Origin: JAQBQB01 sp963846925
Lineage (GTDB): Bacteria; Gemmatimonadota; Gemmatimonadetes; Gemmatimonadales; Gemmatimonadaceae
Length of the DNA stretch: 64,000 bases
Assembly (NCBI GenBank): GCA_963846925.1
Contig: CAWJXW010000010.1
Location: 1-64,000, forward strand
Direction: 5' to 3'
Below, piece by piece: positions 37,974 through 47,776 of this stretch. Below the pieces are notes generated by a model. That model was given only the letters and a program-made list of their open reading frames with translations. It was not told the DNA's origin and ran no database searches. The position numbers and the translations under genes were made by a program. The stretch's first letter is position 1. Each line of letters starts with the position of its first letter.

Positions 37974-40632
37974 GGGCAGCGGCAAGTCGTGCGATCGGAA
38001 CTCGGAAGGGAGAACACGAGACGTAGTCCAGCCCGATGGAGTGGCAAAAAGCCACGGAGCGAGGCTCGCCTCCGTGCTCGCCGCAGATCCCAACTTTGAG
38101 CTGCGGACGCACTGTTCGACCGGCGTTTACGGCAAATCCAATCAGTTTGCCAACCCCGTTCCGGTCAAGGACCTGGAACGGGTCGTCGGGAAGTATACCA
38201 CGATCTACGTAAAGGGGTAGGAACCGCCCGGCATCGTCTCGGCTCAGACCGAAAGTGGTCTGAGTCAAATCATTGGTACCAAAAGAAAAGAAATCAGCCT
38301 TCGCCGCAATCTCATCCGCGGTGAGGGCGGCACGGGGCAACTCTATCATCGTCCCGATGGAGTAGGGAATCTCTTCCCCCATCGCACCAAGAATTCTTTG
38401 CGCGGCCTCTTCGAGGATCGCGCGCTGATTCTCGAATTCAGCAACCGTGGCGACGAGCGGCACCATGATCTCGGGGCGCACATCGAGGCCGCGACGCTTC
38501 GCGCGCACGGCTGCCTCGAAGATCGCGCGGCCCTGCATGTCGGTGATCTCGGGAAACGTGATGCCGAGGCGGCAGCCGCGATGCCCGAGCATCGGGTTCG
38601 TTTCGCGCAACGAATCCACGATGTGCGACAGCTCTTCACGCGGAATGCCCAGCGTGCGCGCGAGCAGCTTGCTCTCCTCGCCGCCATGCGGGAGGAACTC
38701 GTGCAACGGCGGATCGAGCAGACGAATCGTCACCGGCAGTCCGCTCATCGCCTCGAAGATTCCCTCGAAGTCCGAGCGTTGCATCGGGAGCAGCTTGGCC
38801 AGCGCCCGCCGTCGTCCGGCTTCGTCGCGCGCCACGATCATCTCGCGCATCGCGCCGATGCGTTCGCCTTCGAAGAACATGTGCTCCGTCCGACAGAGCC
38901 CGATGCCCTCGGCGCCGAAGCCGCGCGCGATTCGCGCGTCGTGCGGCGTGTCGGCGTTGGCGCGGACGCGCAGGCGCCGAACGTCGTCGGCCCAGCCGAG
39001 CAGACGCGCGAACGACTGATACGTCGGCGCGGACCGGCGGTCGCGCGTGCCGCGAATCACCTGCACGACTTCGCTCGGCGTGGTGGGCAGGTCGCCGGCG
39101 TAGATCCGTCCGGACGCGCCGTCGACCGTGAGCCAATCGCCCTCGGCGACCGTTTGATCACCGGCGGTGAACCGCCGGTGGATCACGTCGACGTGGATGT
39201 CGCGACAGCCCACGACGGCGCACTTGCCCATCCCGCGCGCCACGACGGCGGCGTGGCTCGTCATTCCGCCGCGCGCTGTGACCACGGCGCGCGCCGCGAC
39301 GATCCCGTGAAAATCTTCGGGTGTCGTCTCTTCGCGCACGAGGATCACGCGCTTGCCGGCCGCGGCCTGTTGCACGGCGACGTCGGGATCGAACACCGCG
39401 ACGCCGCTCTCGGCGCCCGGGCTCGCGGGGAGTCCCGTGCAGATGGGCTGCGCGCGAACGTCGGACGCGATCACAGGGTGAAGCAGCTGGTCGAGCTGTT
39501 CGGGAATCACGCGCAGAACGGCGGTCGACGGATCGATCGAGCCTTCGTCCACCATGTCGATGGCGATGCGGACCGCGGCGGTCGCCGTGCGCTTGCCGGT
39601 GCGCGTCTGCAGCAGATATAGGCGTCCGCGCTCGACCGTGAACTCGAGGTCCTGCATGTCGCGGAAATGACCCTCGAGGCGCTGCTGCGTCTCGAGCAGG
39701 TCGTCGTAGGCTTCCGGCAACCGCTTGCTCATCTGGTCGATCGCGAGCGGAGTGCGAGTGCCCGCGACGACGTCCTCACCCTGCGCGTTCACCAAGAATT
39801 CACCGTAGAACTTCTTCTCCCCTGTCGATGGATTTCGCGTGAACGCCACTCCGGTCCCGGAGTCGTCGCCCAAGTTGCCGAACACCATCGCAACCACGCT
39901 CACCGCGGTGCCGAGATCGTCGGCGATGCGGTGCACCTTTCTATAGTCCGCAGCCTTCTTAAGGGTCCACGATTTCCACACTGCCTCTATGGCACCCCAC
40001 AACTGCTCAGTCGGGTCGGTAGGGAACTCCTGGCCAATGCGGTTTCGCACCAGCGCGCGGTAGTCGTCGACGAGAGCTCTGAGCGCATCGGCCGCGAGAT
40101 CCGAATCGTTCTCGGCGCCGGTCGTCATTCGCTTGGTCGTGAGCAAATGCTCGAACTGCGTCGAAGGCACACCGAGAACGACGTCGGCGTACATCTGGAT
40201 GAAGCGGCGATACGAATCGAAGGCGAAGCGATCGTTTCCGCTCGCGGCCGCGAGTCCGCCGACGGTTTCGTCGTTGAGACCGAGATTGAGGATCGTCTCC
40301 ATCATCCCGGGCATCGAGATCGGCGCGCCGGAGCGCACCGAGACGAGCAGCGGATTTCTCGCGTCGCCAAACGTTTTTCCGGTTGCGCGCTCGAGGCGCT
40401 CGAGGGCGCCGTTCACCTCCTCGCGCAATCCATCCGGCACACGCTTCGTGCGGAGATACTCCACGCACGTCGCGCACGCGATCGTGAAGCCCGGCGGGAC
40501 GGGGACGCCGAGGTTGGTCATCTCGGCGAGGCCGGCGCCCTTGCCGCCGAGGACACTCTTCATGTCCTTCGTGCCCTCGGCGCGGCCGTCGCCGAAGAAG
40601 TAGACGGATTGTTCCGTCGCGGCGGTCGTCAC
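37927..40632 (-). CDS. ppdK: Pyruvate, phosphate dikinase
   Basis: 901 residues, intact. Converts ATP, phosphate and pyruvate to PEP, AMP and pyrophosphate. N-terminal nucleotide-binding domain: SVLGGKGAGLAEMTNLGVPV, GVAFTRNPSTGEKKFYGEFL. Central phosphohistidine domain: GGMTSHAAVVARGMGKCAVVG (catalytic His), with the paired Thr. C-terminal PEP/pyruvate barrel: GLCRTEHMFFEGERI, GHRGCRLGITFPEI, FGTNDLTQTTFGLSRDDAG and GICGEHGGEPRSVAF (acid/base Cys). GTG start 40632 shares its first G with the purF stop (TAGTG), so it is translated after purF. Its place inside a purine operon is unusual; AMP and PPi chemistry may be the link. Confidence 0.97.
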   Translation of the reverse strand: MTTAATEQSVYFFGDGRAEGTKDMKSVLGGKGAGLAEMTNLGVPVPPGFTIACATCVEYLRTKRVPDGLREEVNGALERLERATGKTFGDARNPLLVSVRSGAPISMPGMMETILNLGLNDETVGGLAAASGNDRFAFDSYRRFIQMYADVVLGVPSTQFEHLLTTKRMTTGAENDSDLAADALRALVDDYRALVRNRIGQEFPTDPTEQLWGAIEAVWKSWTLKKAADYRKVHRIADDLGTAVSVVAMVFGNLGDDSGTGVAFTRNPSTGEKKFYGEFLVNAQGEDVVAGTRTPLAIDQMSKRLPEAYDDLLETQQRLEGHFRDMQDLEFTVERGRLYLLQTRTGKRTATAAVRIAIDMVDEGSIDPSTAVLRVIPEQLDQLLHPVIASDVRAQPICTGLPASPGAESGVAVFDPDVAVQQAAAGKRVILVREETTPEDFHGIVAARAVVTARGGMTSHAAVVARGMGKCAVVGCRDIHVDVIHRRFTAGDQTVAEGDWLTVDGASGRIYAGDLPTTPSEVVQVIRGTRDRRSAPTYQSFARLLGWADDVRRLRVRANADTPHDARIARGFGAEGIGLCRTEHMFFEGERIGAMREMIVARDEAGRRRALAKLLPMQRSDFEGIFEAMSGLPVTIRLLDPPLHEFLPHGGEESKLLARTLGIPREELSHIVDSLRETNPMLGHRGCRLGITFPEITDMQGRAIFEAAVRAKRRGLDVRPEIMVPLVATVAEFENQRAILEEAAQRILGAMGEEIPYSIGTMIELPRAALTADEIAAKADFFSFGTNDLTQTTFGLSRDDAGRFLPLYVDRGILPDDPFQVLDRNGVGKLIGFAVNAGRTVRPQLKVGICGEHGGEPRSVAFCHSIGLDYVSCSPFRVPIARLAAAHAALESGSSLQALPS

Positions 40633-42011
40633 TAGCAGCCGCAGCCGAACCGCAGCTTGTCGGGGTCGGCCGGAGGCGCGGTCGGATAGTCGCCGGAGAA
40701 ACAGGCGTGACAGAATCCGTCTGGCCCTGAGGGCACGGACTCCAGCATTCCGTCGAGCGAGAGATACCCGAGGCTGTCGACGCCAAGGTGTCCGGCGATC
40801 TCATCGACGGTGTTGTTCGCCGCGATCAGCTCCTCGCGCGACGGCGTGTCGATGCCGTAATAGCAGGGACCGGTAACCGGCGGGGAGCTGACGCGCATGT
40901 GCACCTCTCGCGCGCCGGCGCCGCGCACCAACGCGACCAAGCCGCGCGTCGTCGTGCCGCGCACGATCGAGTCGTCGACTATCACGACACTCTTGCCCTC
41001 GATGATCTCGCGCACCGGATTGTACTTGACCTTGACCTTCGCGTCGCGGCCGGCCTGCGTGGGCTGGATGAACGTCCGCCCGACGTAGTGGTTGCGGATG
41101 AGCGCGAGCTCGTACGGCAGTCCGCTCTCTTCCGAGAATCCGAGCGCCGCGGAATTCGACGAATCGGGCACGCTGAAAACGAGATCGGCGCCCGGCGCGG
41201 GATGCTCTCGCGCGAGCCGCCTGCCGAGCGCGCGACGCGCGCGGTCGACGGATCCGCCGTAGACACGGCTGTCGGGACGCGCGAAGTAGACGTACTCGAA
41301 CACGCAGCGCCGCGATTCCATCTTCGGCAGCGGATGCGACGACTGCACGCCGTTGCCGTTGACCGATACGATCTCGCCCGGCTCGACGTCGCGTTCGTAG
41401 GTCGCGCCGACGATGTCGAGCGCGCAGGTCTCTGACGCGAAGACGACGGCGTCGCCAAGCCGGCCCATCGCCAGCGGCCGCCAGCCACGCGGGTCGCGCG
41501 CGGCGAGCAGCGTGTCGCCCATCGCGACGATCAGGCTGTAGGCGCCGTCCACACGCTTCAGCGCGTCGGCGAGGCGTAACGCGGGCGTCGGGGCCGTGGA
41601 GCGCGCGAGCTCGTGGACGATGACCTCGGAGTCATTCGTCGAGGCGAAGATCGACCCCTTGTCCTCGAGCTCGTGGCGCACCTCGGCAGCGTTGATCAGG
41701 TTGCCGTTGTGGGCGAGGGTGATGAAGCCGCCCTTGGAGCGCGCGACGACCGGTTGCGCGTTGTCGATGGTCGACGAGCCGGCGGTGCTGTAGCGCGTAT
41801 GGCCGACGGCCGACGTCCCCGGGATCTTCGCGAGTTCCTGGGACAGCGTGTCCGAGAGCGTGCCCATCCGGCGCACGGCGCGTGCTTGTCCGGCGTCGTC
41901 GATCGACACCACGCCGACCGATTCTTGACCGCGATGCTGGAGGGAGTACAGGCCGAGCTGCGCGATATGCGTCGCGTCGGGATGGCCGTGGACTCCGAAA
42001 ATGCCGCACAT
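40632..42011 (-). CDS. purF: Amidophosphoribosyltransferase
   Basis: 459 residues, intact. First committed step of purine synthesis: PRPP plus glutamine to phosphoribosylamine. Starts MCGIFGVHGH with the nucleophilic Cys2 directly after Met (no propeptide). The glutaminase domain shows LAHNGNLINAAEVRHEL; the phosphoribosyltransferase domain has the PRPP loop VVIVDDSIVRGTTTRGLVAL. Cys residues at CVFEYVYFARPDS, GPCYYGIDTPS and CHACFSGDYP match the 4Fe-4S ligands of the Bacillus-type enzyme. Separated from purL by 48 bp and overlapping ppdK by one base. Confidence 0.97.
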   Translation of the reverse strand: MCGIFGVHGHPDATHIAQLGLYSLQHRGQESVGVVSIDDAGQARAVRRMGTLSDTLSQELAKIPGTSAVGHTRYSTAGSSTIDNAQPVVARSKGGFITLAHNGNLINAAEVRHELEDKGSIFASTNDSEVIVHELARSTAPTPALRLADALKRVDGAYSLIVAMGDTLLAARDPRGWRPLAMGRLGDAVVFASETCALDIVGATYERDVEPGEIVSVNGNGVQSSHPLPKMESRRCVFEYVYFARPDSRVYGGSVDRARRALGRRLAREHPAPGADLVFSVPDSSNSAALGFSEESGLPYELALIRNHYVGRTFIQPTQAGRDAKVKVKYNPVREIIEGKSVVIVDDSIVRGTTTRGLVALVRGAGAREVHMRVSSPPVTGPCYYGIDTPSREELIAANNTVDEIAGHLGVDSLGYLSLDGMLESVPSGPDGFCHACFSGDYPTAPPADPDKLRFGCGC

Positions 42012-42059
42012 GAATTCAGGTCCGGGCTACGATCACGACGGTCGGTCTCGCCGCCGTTG

Positions 42060-44346
42060 CTACTGCGCGGCGAGCGCGGACTGGGCCATGATCCGGGGAA
42101 TCGTTTCGTGATAGGCGGCGTCGAGCCGCGCGAGCGGCGCGACGATGCGCGTCGACTTCGTTGAAATCTGCACCGAAGAGGCGCTCGAACCTACTGTGCC
42201 AATGACGCGGGCGGGAATTCCCCGATCCGCGGCGATGGCGAGCACGACGTCCGGCGACGCCGTGCTGACGACGGCCCGCGCCTGCGCCTCGCCGTAGAGC
42301 ACCGCGCGATCCGGCAGGACGGGCCAATGCCCCAGATCGACCGTCGCCCCCCGTTGGTCCGCGCGGTCCATGATGCAGCACTCCACGATGGCGACCGCGA
42401 GGCCGCCGTCGCTGCAGTCGTGCGCGGACCGGATCACGCCGCGCTCGATCGCCTCGAGGAGCGCGCCGATCAGCTCACGCTCGTCGTCCACGTTGCACGG
42501 CGGGGGCGAGCCCGCGACCACTCCATGGATTCGCGACAGATACTCGCTGCCGCCGATGTGAGCCGTCGGTGAACCCAGCAGGATGATCGCGTCACCCTCC
42601 TCGCGGAACGGCGCGCGGGTCACGTGCGCGAGCGACTCGACGACGCCGACCATTCCGATGACCGGGGTGGGAAACACGGCGCCGCCGGGATTCTCGTTGT
42701 AGAGCGATACGTTGCCGCCGGTCACCGGCGTTCCCAGCGCCTCGCAGGCCTCCGCCATTCCGCGGACGGCCTCGCGCAGCTGGTAGTAGACCTCGGGGCG
42801 GCGCGGATTTCCGAAATTCAAGTTGTTCGTGATCGGCCTTCGGACGTGCGCCGGTGCACGCCACGTTTCTCGCCGCCTCGCACACCGCGATCCGGGCGCC
42901 GACGCGCGGATCGAGGTAGACGTAGCGCCCGTTGCAATCCGTCTTGAGCGCGAGAGCGCGGTCGGTGCCGCGAACGCGTACGACCGCGGCGTCGCCGCCG
43001 GGGCCGACGACCGTGTTCGTGCGAACGGTCGTGTCGTACTGCCGGAAGACCCACGTCTTGGACGCGATGTTCGGCGACGAGAGCAGCCGCTCGAGCGTCC
43101 AGAGCGGGTCGCGTTCCTCCGGCTGCTCGGCGATCGCGCTCACGTCGCGCGCGCGCGCGTCGCGAATCGTTTCGCTCTCCTGCGCGTCGGGCGTGTAGGT
43201 CGGGCAGTCGGTGACGAGCCGCGTCCCCGGGAACTCGGCGACGATGCGCTCCCCCTCGGTCACGCGATACACCGGCTCGGCGATGACTTCGCCGATCACC
43301 GCGGCGGTGAGGTCCCACTTCGATAGAATCGCCGCGACTTCGTCTTCGCGACCCCGCTTCGCGACGACGAGCATGCGCTCCTGCGATTCGCTGAGGAGGA
43401 TCTCGTAGGGTGTCATCCCGGTCTCGCGAACCGGAACCTTGGTCGTGTCGATGGTGACCCCCACGTCCCCGCGGGCCGCCATCTCCGCGGACGACGACGT
43501 CAGCCCTGCCGCGCCCATGTCCTGAATCGCGACGATGGCGCCGCTGCGGATCAACTCGAGGCTCGCCTCGAGCAAGAGCTTTTCGGTGAATGGATCGCCG
43601 ACCTGCACGCGCGGGCGCTTGGCGTCGCTCTGCGCCGATAGATCTTCAGAAGCAAAGGAAGCGCCGTGAATGCCGTCGCGGCCGGTGCGCGCGCCGACGG
43701 CGATGATCGGATTTCCGACGCCCTGCGCCACGGCGCGAATGAGCTCGTCCTCGTGCATCAAGCCGACGCACATCGCGTTGACGAGCGGGTTGCCTTCGTA
43801 CGCCGGATCGAACGAGACCTCGCCGGCGACGGTCGGTATGCCGACGCAGTTGCCGTAGTCGCCGATGCCTTTCACCACGCCGCTGAACAGATATCTCACG
43901 CGCGCCGAGTCGAGGGAGCCGAACCGGAGCGAATTGAGCATCGCGATCGGCCGCGCGCCCATGGTGAACACGTCGCGCAGAATGCCGCCGACGCCGGTCG
44001 CCGCGCCCTGATAGGGCTCGACGGCCGACGGATGGTTGTGCGACTCGATCTTGAACGCGACGGCGAGGCCGTCGCCGATGCTGATCACGCCGGCATTCTC
44101 ACCCGGCCCCTGCAACACGAAAGGCGCCGTGGTGGGAAGCGTCTTGAGGAGCGGACGCGAATGCTTGTACGAGCAGTGCTCGCTCCACAACGCGCTGACG
44201 ATGCCCAGCTCAGTGAAGGTCGGCTCGCGCCCCAGCATGTCGACGAGTCGGCGATACTCGTCCGGCGTGAGTCCGTGCTCGGCGATGAGCGCCGGCGTGA
44301 TGGCGGGATCGCCGGGACGCGGCTCGACCTTCGCACTGGCTTGCAT
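42060..44346 (-). CDS. purL: Phosphoribosylformylglycinamidine synthase subunit PurL, one frameshift
   Basis: About 761 residues in the small PurL form that works with PurQ and PurS. Visible: IVSALWSEHCSYKHSRPLLK, AVAFKIESHNHPSAVEPYQG, GGILRDVFTMGARPIAMLNS, AIQDMGAAGLTSSSAEMAAR, ESQERMLVVAKRG, and the second half TPVTGGNVSLYNENP and SAHDCSDGGLAVAIVE. One inserted G near 42855 changes frame within ACTGARPKAITNNLNFGNP; the residues on both sides match the family, so the gene is probably functional. It catalyses the fourth step of purine synthesis. Start ATG 44346 is 7 bp after the BamE-like gene. Confidence 0.95.
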
Positions 44347-44353
44347 CGTCTAA

Positions 44354-45072
44354 TCAGCTCTTTGGTTTCTTGTTCGGATCCGGTTTGATGGCCGCGTCCG
44401 ACTTCTTCGCCGTGTCCTTCTTGGGCGTCGGGGCGGGTCTGAACACTTCGGGCAACTTCGGCGGAGCGGCGGGGGCCGGAGCGGCGGCGGGGGCCGGAGC
44501 GGGAGCAGCAACCTTTTCCGGTGCCGGTTTGCTTGGCGCGGTCTCGCCGTTCTCCACCTTCACCTTCTCGGCTTTGTCGACCTTCTCGACTCTCACGACC
44601 GTCGCTGGCTTCGAGGCTTTCGCCGGCTTCGCGACCTTGGCCGGCTGCACGGCCTTGTCGACGCCCTCGACCTTCGGCGGCTCGACCTTCGCGAGCTTGG
44701 CCGGCTTTTCGGCCTTCGCGGGCTTTTCTCGCCGCGTCGACGACGATCGCCGATTTGTCGGCGGGTTGGTGCAGATCGGCGGCCAGGATCATGCGCGGCG
44801 AACTGCTCGTGCCCGAATAGCGGCGAGCGTTCGACCGGAAGATGGCGTCGACCACTTTGTCGCTGTCGAGGACGACGAGGTCGCTCATGCCGCACGAGCG
44901 CTCGCAACCGTTCTTGTACAGGAGGTACGTGTGGCCGTCGTAGGTGCGCGTGGACAGCGGCTCACCCAACTTGGCGACGACCTGCGCCTGGGTCATGCCC
45001 GGGTCTATGGTTGGGGACCCCTGACCGGTCTGACGACGCGGCGACTGCGACGGCAAGGACGAACGCGATCAT
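44354..45072 (-). CDS. BamE/SmpA-like exported protein with Lys/Ala/Pro-rich tail, frameshifted
   Basis: About 238 residues after joining three frames (shifts near 45020 and 44728). Signal segment MIAFVLAVAVAAS, then a small SmpA/BamE-like domain: IDPGMTQAQVVAKLGEPLST, RTYDGHTYLLYKNGCERSCG, VDAIFRSNARRYSG. The second half is low complexity: repeats of KPAKA/KVEK (AKPAKASKPATVVRVEKVDK) followed by an Ala/Pro run (APAPAPAAAPAPAAPPKLPE) and KKSDAAIKPDPNKKPKS. BamE domains bind outer-membrane assembly proteins; the tail could span the periplasm or bind polyanions. It sits between purQ and purL, 10 bp after the purQ stop on one side and 7 bp before purL on the other. Confidence 0.65.
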
Positions 45073-45082
45073 TGCAGTTTCC

Positions 45083-45775
45083 TCATGCAGTGACGCGGGC
45101 GAGCACCGATTCGAATACGCCGAGTCCATCGGAGGACCCCAGCAGCGGATCGACGGCACGCTCGGGGTGCGGCATCATGCCGAGCACGTTTCCCGCGTCG
45201 TTGACTATTCCGGCGATGGCGCGCGTGGAGCCGTTCGGGCTCCACCACTCGTCGGCGTCGCCCGGACCGCCCACGTAGCGAAATACCACGCGCCCTTCGC
45301 CTTCCAGTCTATCGACCGTTTGCTGGTCCGCCGTGTAACGACCATCACCGTGCGCGATGGGTATTCTGAGCACGTGCCCAGCCTCGTACCGGTTGCTGAA
45401 CAGCGTATCCGTGGACTCGACACGAACTGATACAGTTTCCGACACGAACTTCAGACTTTCGTTGCGCAGCAACGCCCCCGGCAGAAGCCCCGCCTCGCAG
45501 GCGATCTGAAATCCGTTGCAGATCGCGATGACCGGCCCGCCGCGGTGCGCGAACGCGACGACCTCGCGCATGATCGGGCTGAAGCGCGCGATGGCGCCCG
45601 GGCGGAGGTAGTCGCCGTACGAGAACCCACCCGGCAGGATCACGACGTCGCTGTGTTGGAGGTCGTGATCCTTGTGCCAGAGGAAAGTCGCCTCCTCGCC
45701 GATGCCGTCCACCACGGCGCGGTACGCGTCGTAGTCGCCGTTGGAGGCGGGGAAGGTGACGATGCCGAACTTCAT
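45083..45775 (-). CDS. purQ: Phosphoribosylformylglycinamidine synthase subunit PurQ
   Basis: 230 residues. Glutamine amidotransferase subunit that supplies ammonia to PurL. Class I GATase residues: SDVVILPGGFSYGDYLRPGA, nucleophile in GGPVIAICNGFQIACEAG, and catalytic His/Glu in GMMPHPERAVDPLLGS. Start ATG 45775 overlaps the purS stop (ATGA); upstream in-frame sequence is antisense to purS and pssA coding and is rejected. Family length is normal. Confidence 0.97.
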   Translation of the reverse strand: MKFGIVTFPASNGDYDAYRAVVDGIGEEATFLWHKDHDLQHSDVVILPGGFSYGDYLRPGAIARFSPIMREVVAFAHRGGPVIAICNGFQIACEAGLLPGALLRNESLKFVSETVSVRVESTDTLFSNRYEAGHVLRIPIAHGDGRYTADQQTVDRLEGEGRVVFRYVGGPGDADEWWSPNGSTRAIAGIVNDAGNVLGMMPHPERAVDPLLGSSDGLGVFESVLARVTA

Positions 45776-46029
45776 GTGGCCTCCACGGCGGCGATCTCGA
45801 AATCTTCCGTGACGGGATTGGCGAGCAGGCGGTCGCACATCTCTCGCGTCGAGCGCTCCGCCTCTTGCGCATCGCCCGCGTCGAGCTCCACGACGAGATG
45901 GCGGCCGACGTGCACGTCGCGTACGCCGGCGAAGCCGAGCGTGTGCAACGCGTCGGCGACGGTTCGCCCTTGTGGGTCGAGAATGCCTCGGCGCGGCGTG
46001 ATGTGAACGGCGATGCGATATCGGCTCAT
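45772..46029 (-). CDS. purS: Phosphoribosylformylglycinamidine synthase subunit PurS
   Basis: 85 residues. Small bridging subunit between PurQ and PurL. Typical sequence: RIAVHITPRRGILDPQGRTV, ADALHTLGFAGVRDVHVGRH and EMCDRLLANPVTEDFEIAAV. Both ends overlap neighbours by four bases (pssA stop, purQ start), so expression is translationally coupled. Confidence 0.96.
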   Translation of the reverse strand: MSRYRIAVHITPRRGILDPQGRTVADALHTLGFAGVRDVHVGRHLVVELDAGDAQEAERSTREMCDRLLANPVTEDFEIAAVEAT

Positions 46030-47126
46030 TCGGGCTTTCCACTCTGAGAGTCGGGAGGTGAAGGCGGCGCGGAGGGAGTCGGCGGCGGCGACCCAGGCGG
46101 TCGGTTTCCGCGCGGCCCACCACCGCGGCGCCGGCGACGGCGCCGCGATTGGGCGTCGCCGCGGGCTCCGTCGCGCGACTCTCGGCTGTCGTCATCGCGG
46201 GCGTGCGGACGCGCTTCGAAGGTCTCGGAAGACACGCCCGCGGCGGCGATCCGCGGGGGCGAGCGAAGCGGCTGCGCCCGTCGTGTCTCCTCTTCGCTCG
46301 GCTCGCCCTCTTCGTCGCCGTACGCCTCTTCCGGCGATCCGGCGCGGCTCATCATACCGAGCACCGCTGCCCGCACGGCCCCATACAGCACGTACGCCAG
46401 TAGAGCGGGGAAGATGAATTCCTCGCGCCGAACGAGGAGCAGAACGATCGACCCGAGCACGACGATCGACCCGAGCAGCTTGCGCGGCGTCCGCCAGCCG
46501 ATCGCGGGGACGTTCGGGTAGGGCACTTCGCTGATCATGAGCGCCGCGAGCACGGCCATCAGTCCGCGAAGGATCACGTGCCAGGGCAGGTCGGAAAGCG
46601 TGCTGTCGGTGAAGAGAATGACGGATTTGCTGTAGAGCGGCGTCTGGCTGAACCAGTAGTACGTCGCGAGCGTGAGGCCGGCGGCCGGGCTGGGGAGGCC
46701 GTGGAAGTACGTCTTCTTGCGACCCGCCTGCTCGATATTGAAGCGGGCCAGGCGCATCACGGCGCACGCGGTGAAGATGAAGACGAACAGCCATTCCCAC
46801 GTGCCGCGGCTCGGCAGCTCGAGGTACATCATGATCGCCGGCGCGAGCCCGAACGAGATTGCGTCGACGAGCGAGTCGAGCTCTCCGCCGAACCGGCTAC
46901 CGGTGCCCGTTGCGCGCGCGACGCGCCCGTCGAGCACGTCGGCGATCCCACCCACGAGGATGAACGCCGGAGCGAGCGAGAACTCGCCGCGGATGGCGAG
47001 GATGATCGCGTAGACGCCGCAAAAGAGGTTGAAGAGCGTGAGCCCGTTCGGCATCAGCACGACGGCGCGTCGCACCACCTTGCGAGGCCGGCGCTCGCCA
47101 CCGGGGCCACGGCGCATGGCGATCAT
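46026..47126 (-). CDS. pssA: CDP-diacylglycerol-serine O-phosphatidyltransferase with long basic tail
   Basis: 366 residues. Makes phosphatidylserine from CDP-diacylglycerol and serine. The CDP-alcohol motif D-G-x2-A-R-x8-G-x3-D-x3-D is complete in VLDGRVARATGTGSRFGGEL followed by DSLVD. Six to eight hydrophobic helices follow, with VMRLARFNIEQAGRKKTYFH and GLPSPAAGLTLATYYW. After the last helix (~residue 255) there is an unusual ~110-residue soluble tail: acidic (EEAYGDEEGEPSEEETRR), then Arg/Gly-rich (RRRRRRRGGGPRGNRPPG) and Pro-rich. That tail is not part of the enzyme family and may bind nucleic acid or phospholipid. Coupled to psd upstream and purS downstream by 4-base overlaps. Confidence 0.92.
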   Translation of the reverse strand: MIAMRRGPGGERRPRKVVRRAVVLMPNGLTLFNLFCGVYAIILAIRGEFSLAPAFILVGGIADVLDGRVARATGTGSRFGGELDSLVDAISFGLAPAIMMYLELPSRGTWEWLFVFIFTACAVMRLARFNIEQAGRKKTYFHGLPSPAAGLTLATYYWFSQTPLYSKSVILFTDSTLSDLPWHVILRGLMAVLAALMISEVPYPNVPAIGWRTPRKLLGSIVVLGSIVLLLVRREEFIFPALLAYVLYGAVRAAVLGMMSRAGSPEEAYGDEEGEPSEEETRRAQPLRSPPRIAAAGVSSETFEARPHARDDDSRESRDGARGDAQSRRRRRRRGGGPRGNRPPGSPPPTPSAPPSPPDSQSGKPE

Positions 47127-47776
47127 TGGCCGCTCAACTCACCGAGCACGGTAGTGCCCGCGAACGTGGCGTCGCCGACCTTCACGCGAAGCGCGGCGCC
47201 GGCGGGAAGGAAGACGTCGACGCGCGAGCCGAAGCGAATCAATCCCATTCGCTCGCCTTGCTGTACGTGCTCGCCGACCTTGGAGTCGGTGACGATGCGG
47301 CGCGCGATGAGTCCCGCGATCTGACGCACCAACACGTGGTTCGATCCGGCTTCGATGCCGATCGACGTCTGCTCGTTCTCCAGGCTCGATTCCTCCGATG
47401 CGGCGTTCGCGAAGCGCCCGGGCGTGTGATCGACGAGGCGGATGATGCCGCTCACCGGATACCGGTTCACGTGCACGTTGAACACGTTCATGAAGATCGA
47501 GAGGCGGATCGAGCGCTCCTTCATGAAGGTCGGTTCATTCACCTCGGTGATCATCACGACCTTGCCGTCGGCCGGCGCGATGACGAGACGCTCGCCCCGT
47601 TCGCCGCTCCGCACCGGGTCGCGGAAAAAGTACGCGACCCAGAGCGCGATCAGCGCCAGCGCGAACGCGAAAAGCCAGAGCGGCCAGGAGCGCCGGACCA
47701 GAGCGAGACCGAACACGCCGGCGGCGACGAGCGCCGCGATGACGATGAAGCTCAGGCCCTCACGGGCGAAGTTCAC
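47123..47776 (-). CDS. psd: Phosphatidylserine decarboxylase proenzyme (short type)
   Basis: 217 residues from GTG 47776, overlapping the purC stop (GTGA); the longer in-frame extension is antisense to purC. Converts phosphatidylserine to phosphatidylethanolamine. Two N-terminal helices (FIVIAALVAAGVFGLALVRR, LWLFAFALALIALWVAYFF) anchor it. Catalytic regions: VIAPADGKVVMITEVNE, SIFMNVFNVHVNRYPVSG and the self-cleavage site MGLIRFGSRVDVF, where Gly-Ser yields the pyruvoyl cofactor. This is the small soluble-type Psd found in many non-enteric bacteria. It forms a phosphatidylethanolamine module with pssA. Confidence 0.94.
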   Translation of the reverse strand: MNFAREGLSFIVIAALVAAGVFGLALVRRSWPLWLFAFALALIALWVAYFFRDPVRSGERGERLVIAPADGKVVMITEVNEPTFMKERSIRLSIFMNVFNVHVNRYPVSGIIRLVDHTPGRFANAASEESSLENEQTSIGIEAGSNHVLVRQIAGLIARRIVTDSKVGEHVQQGERMGLIRFGSRVDVFLPAGAALRVKVGDATFAGTTVLGELSGQ

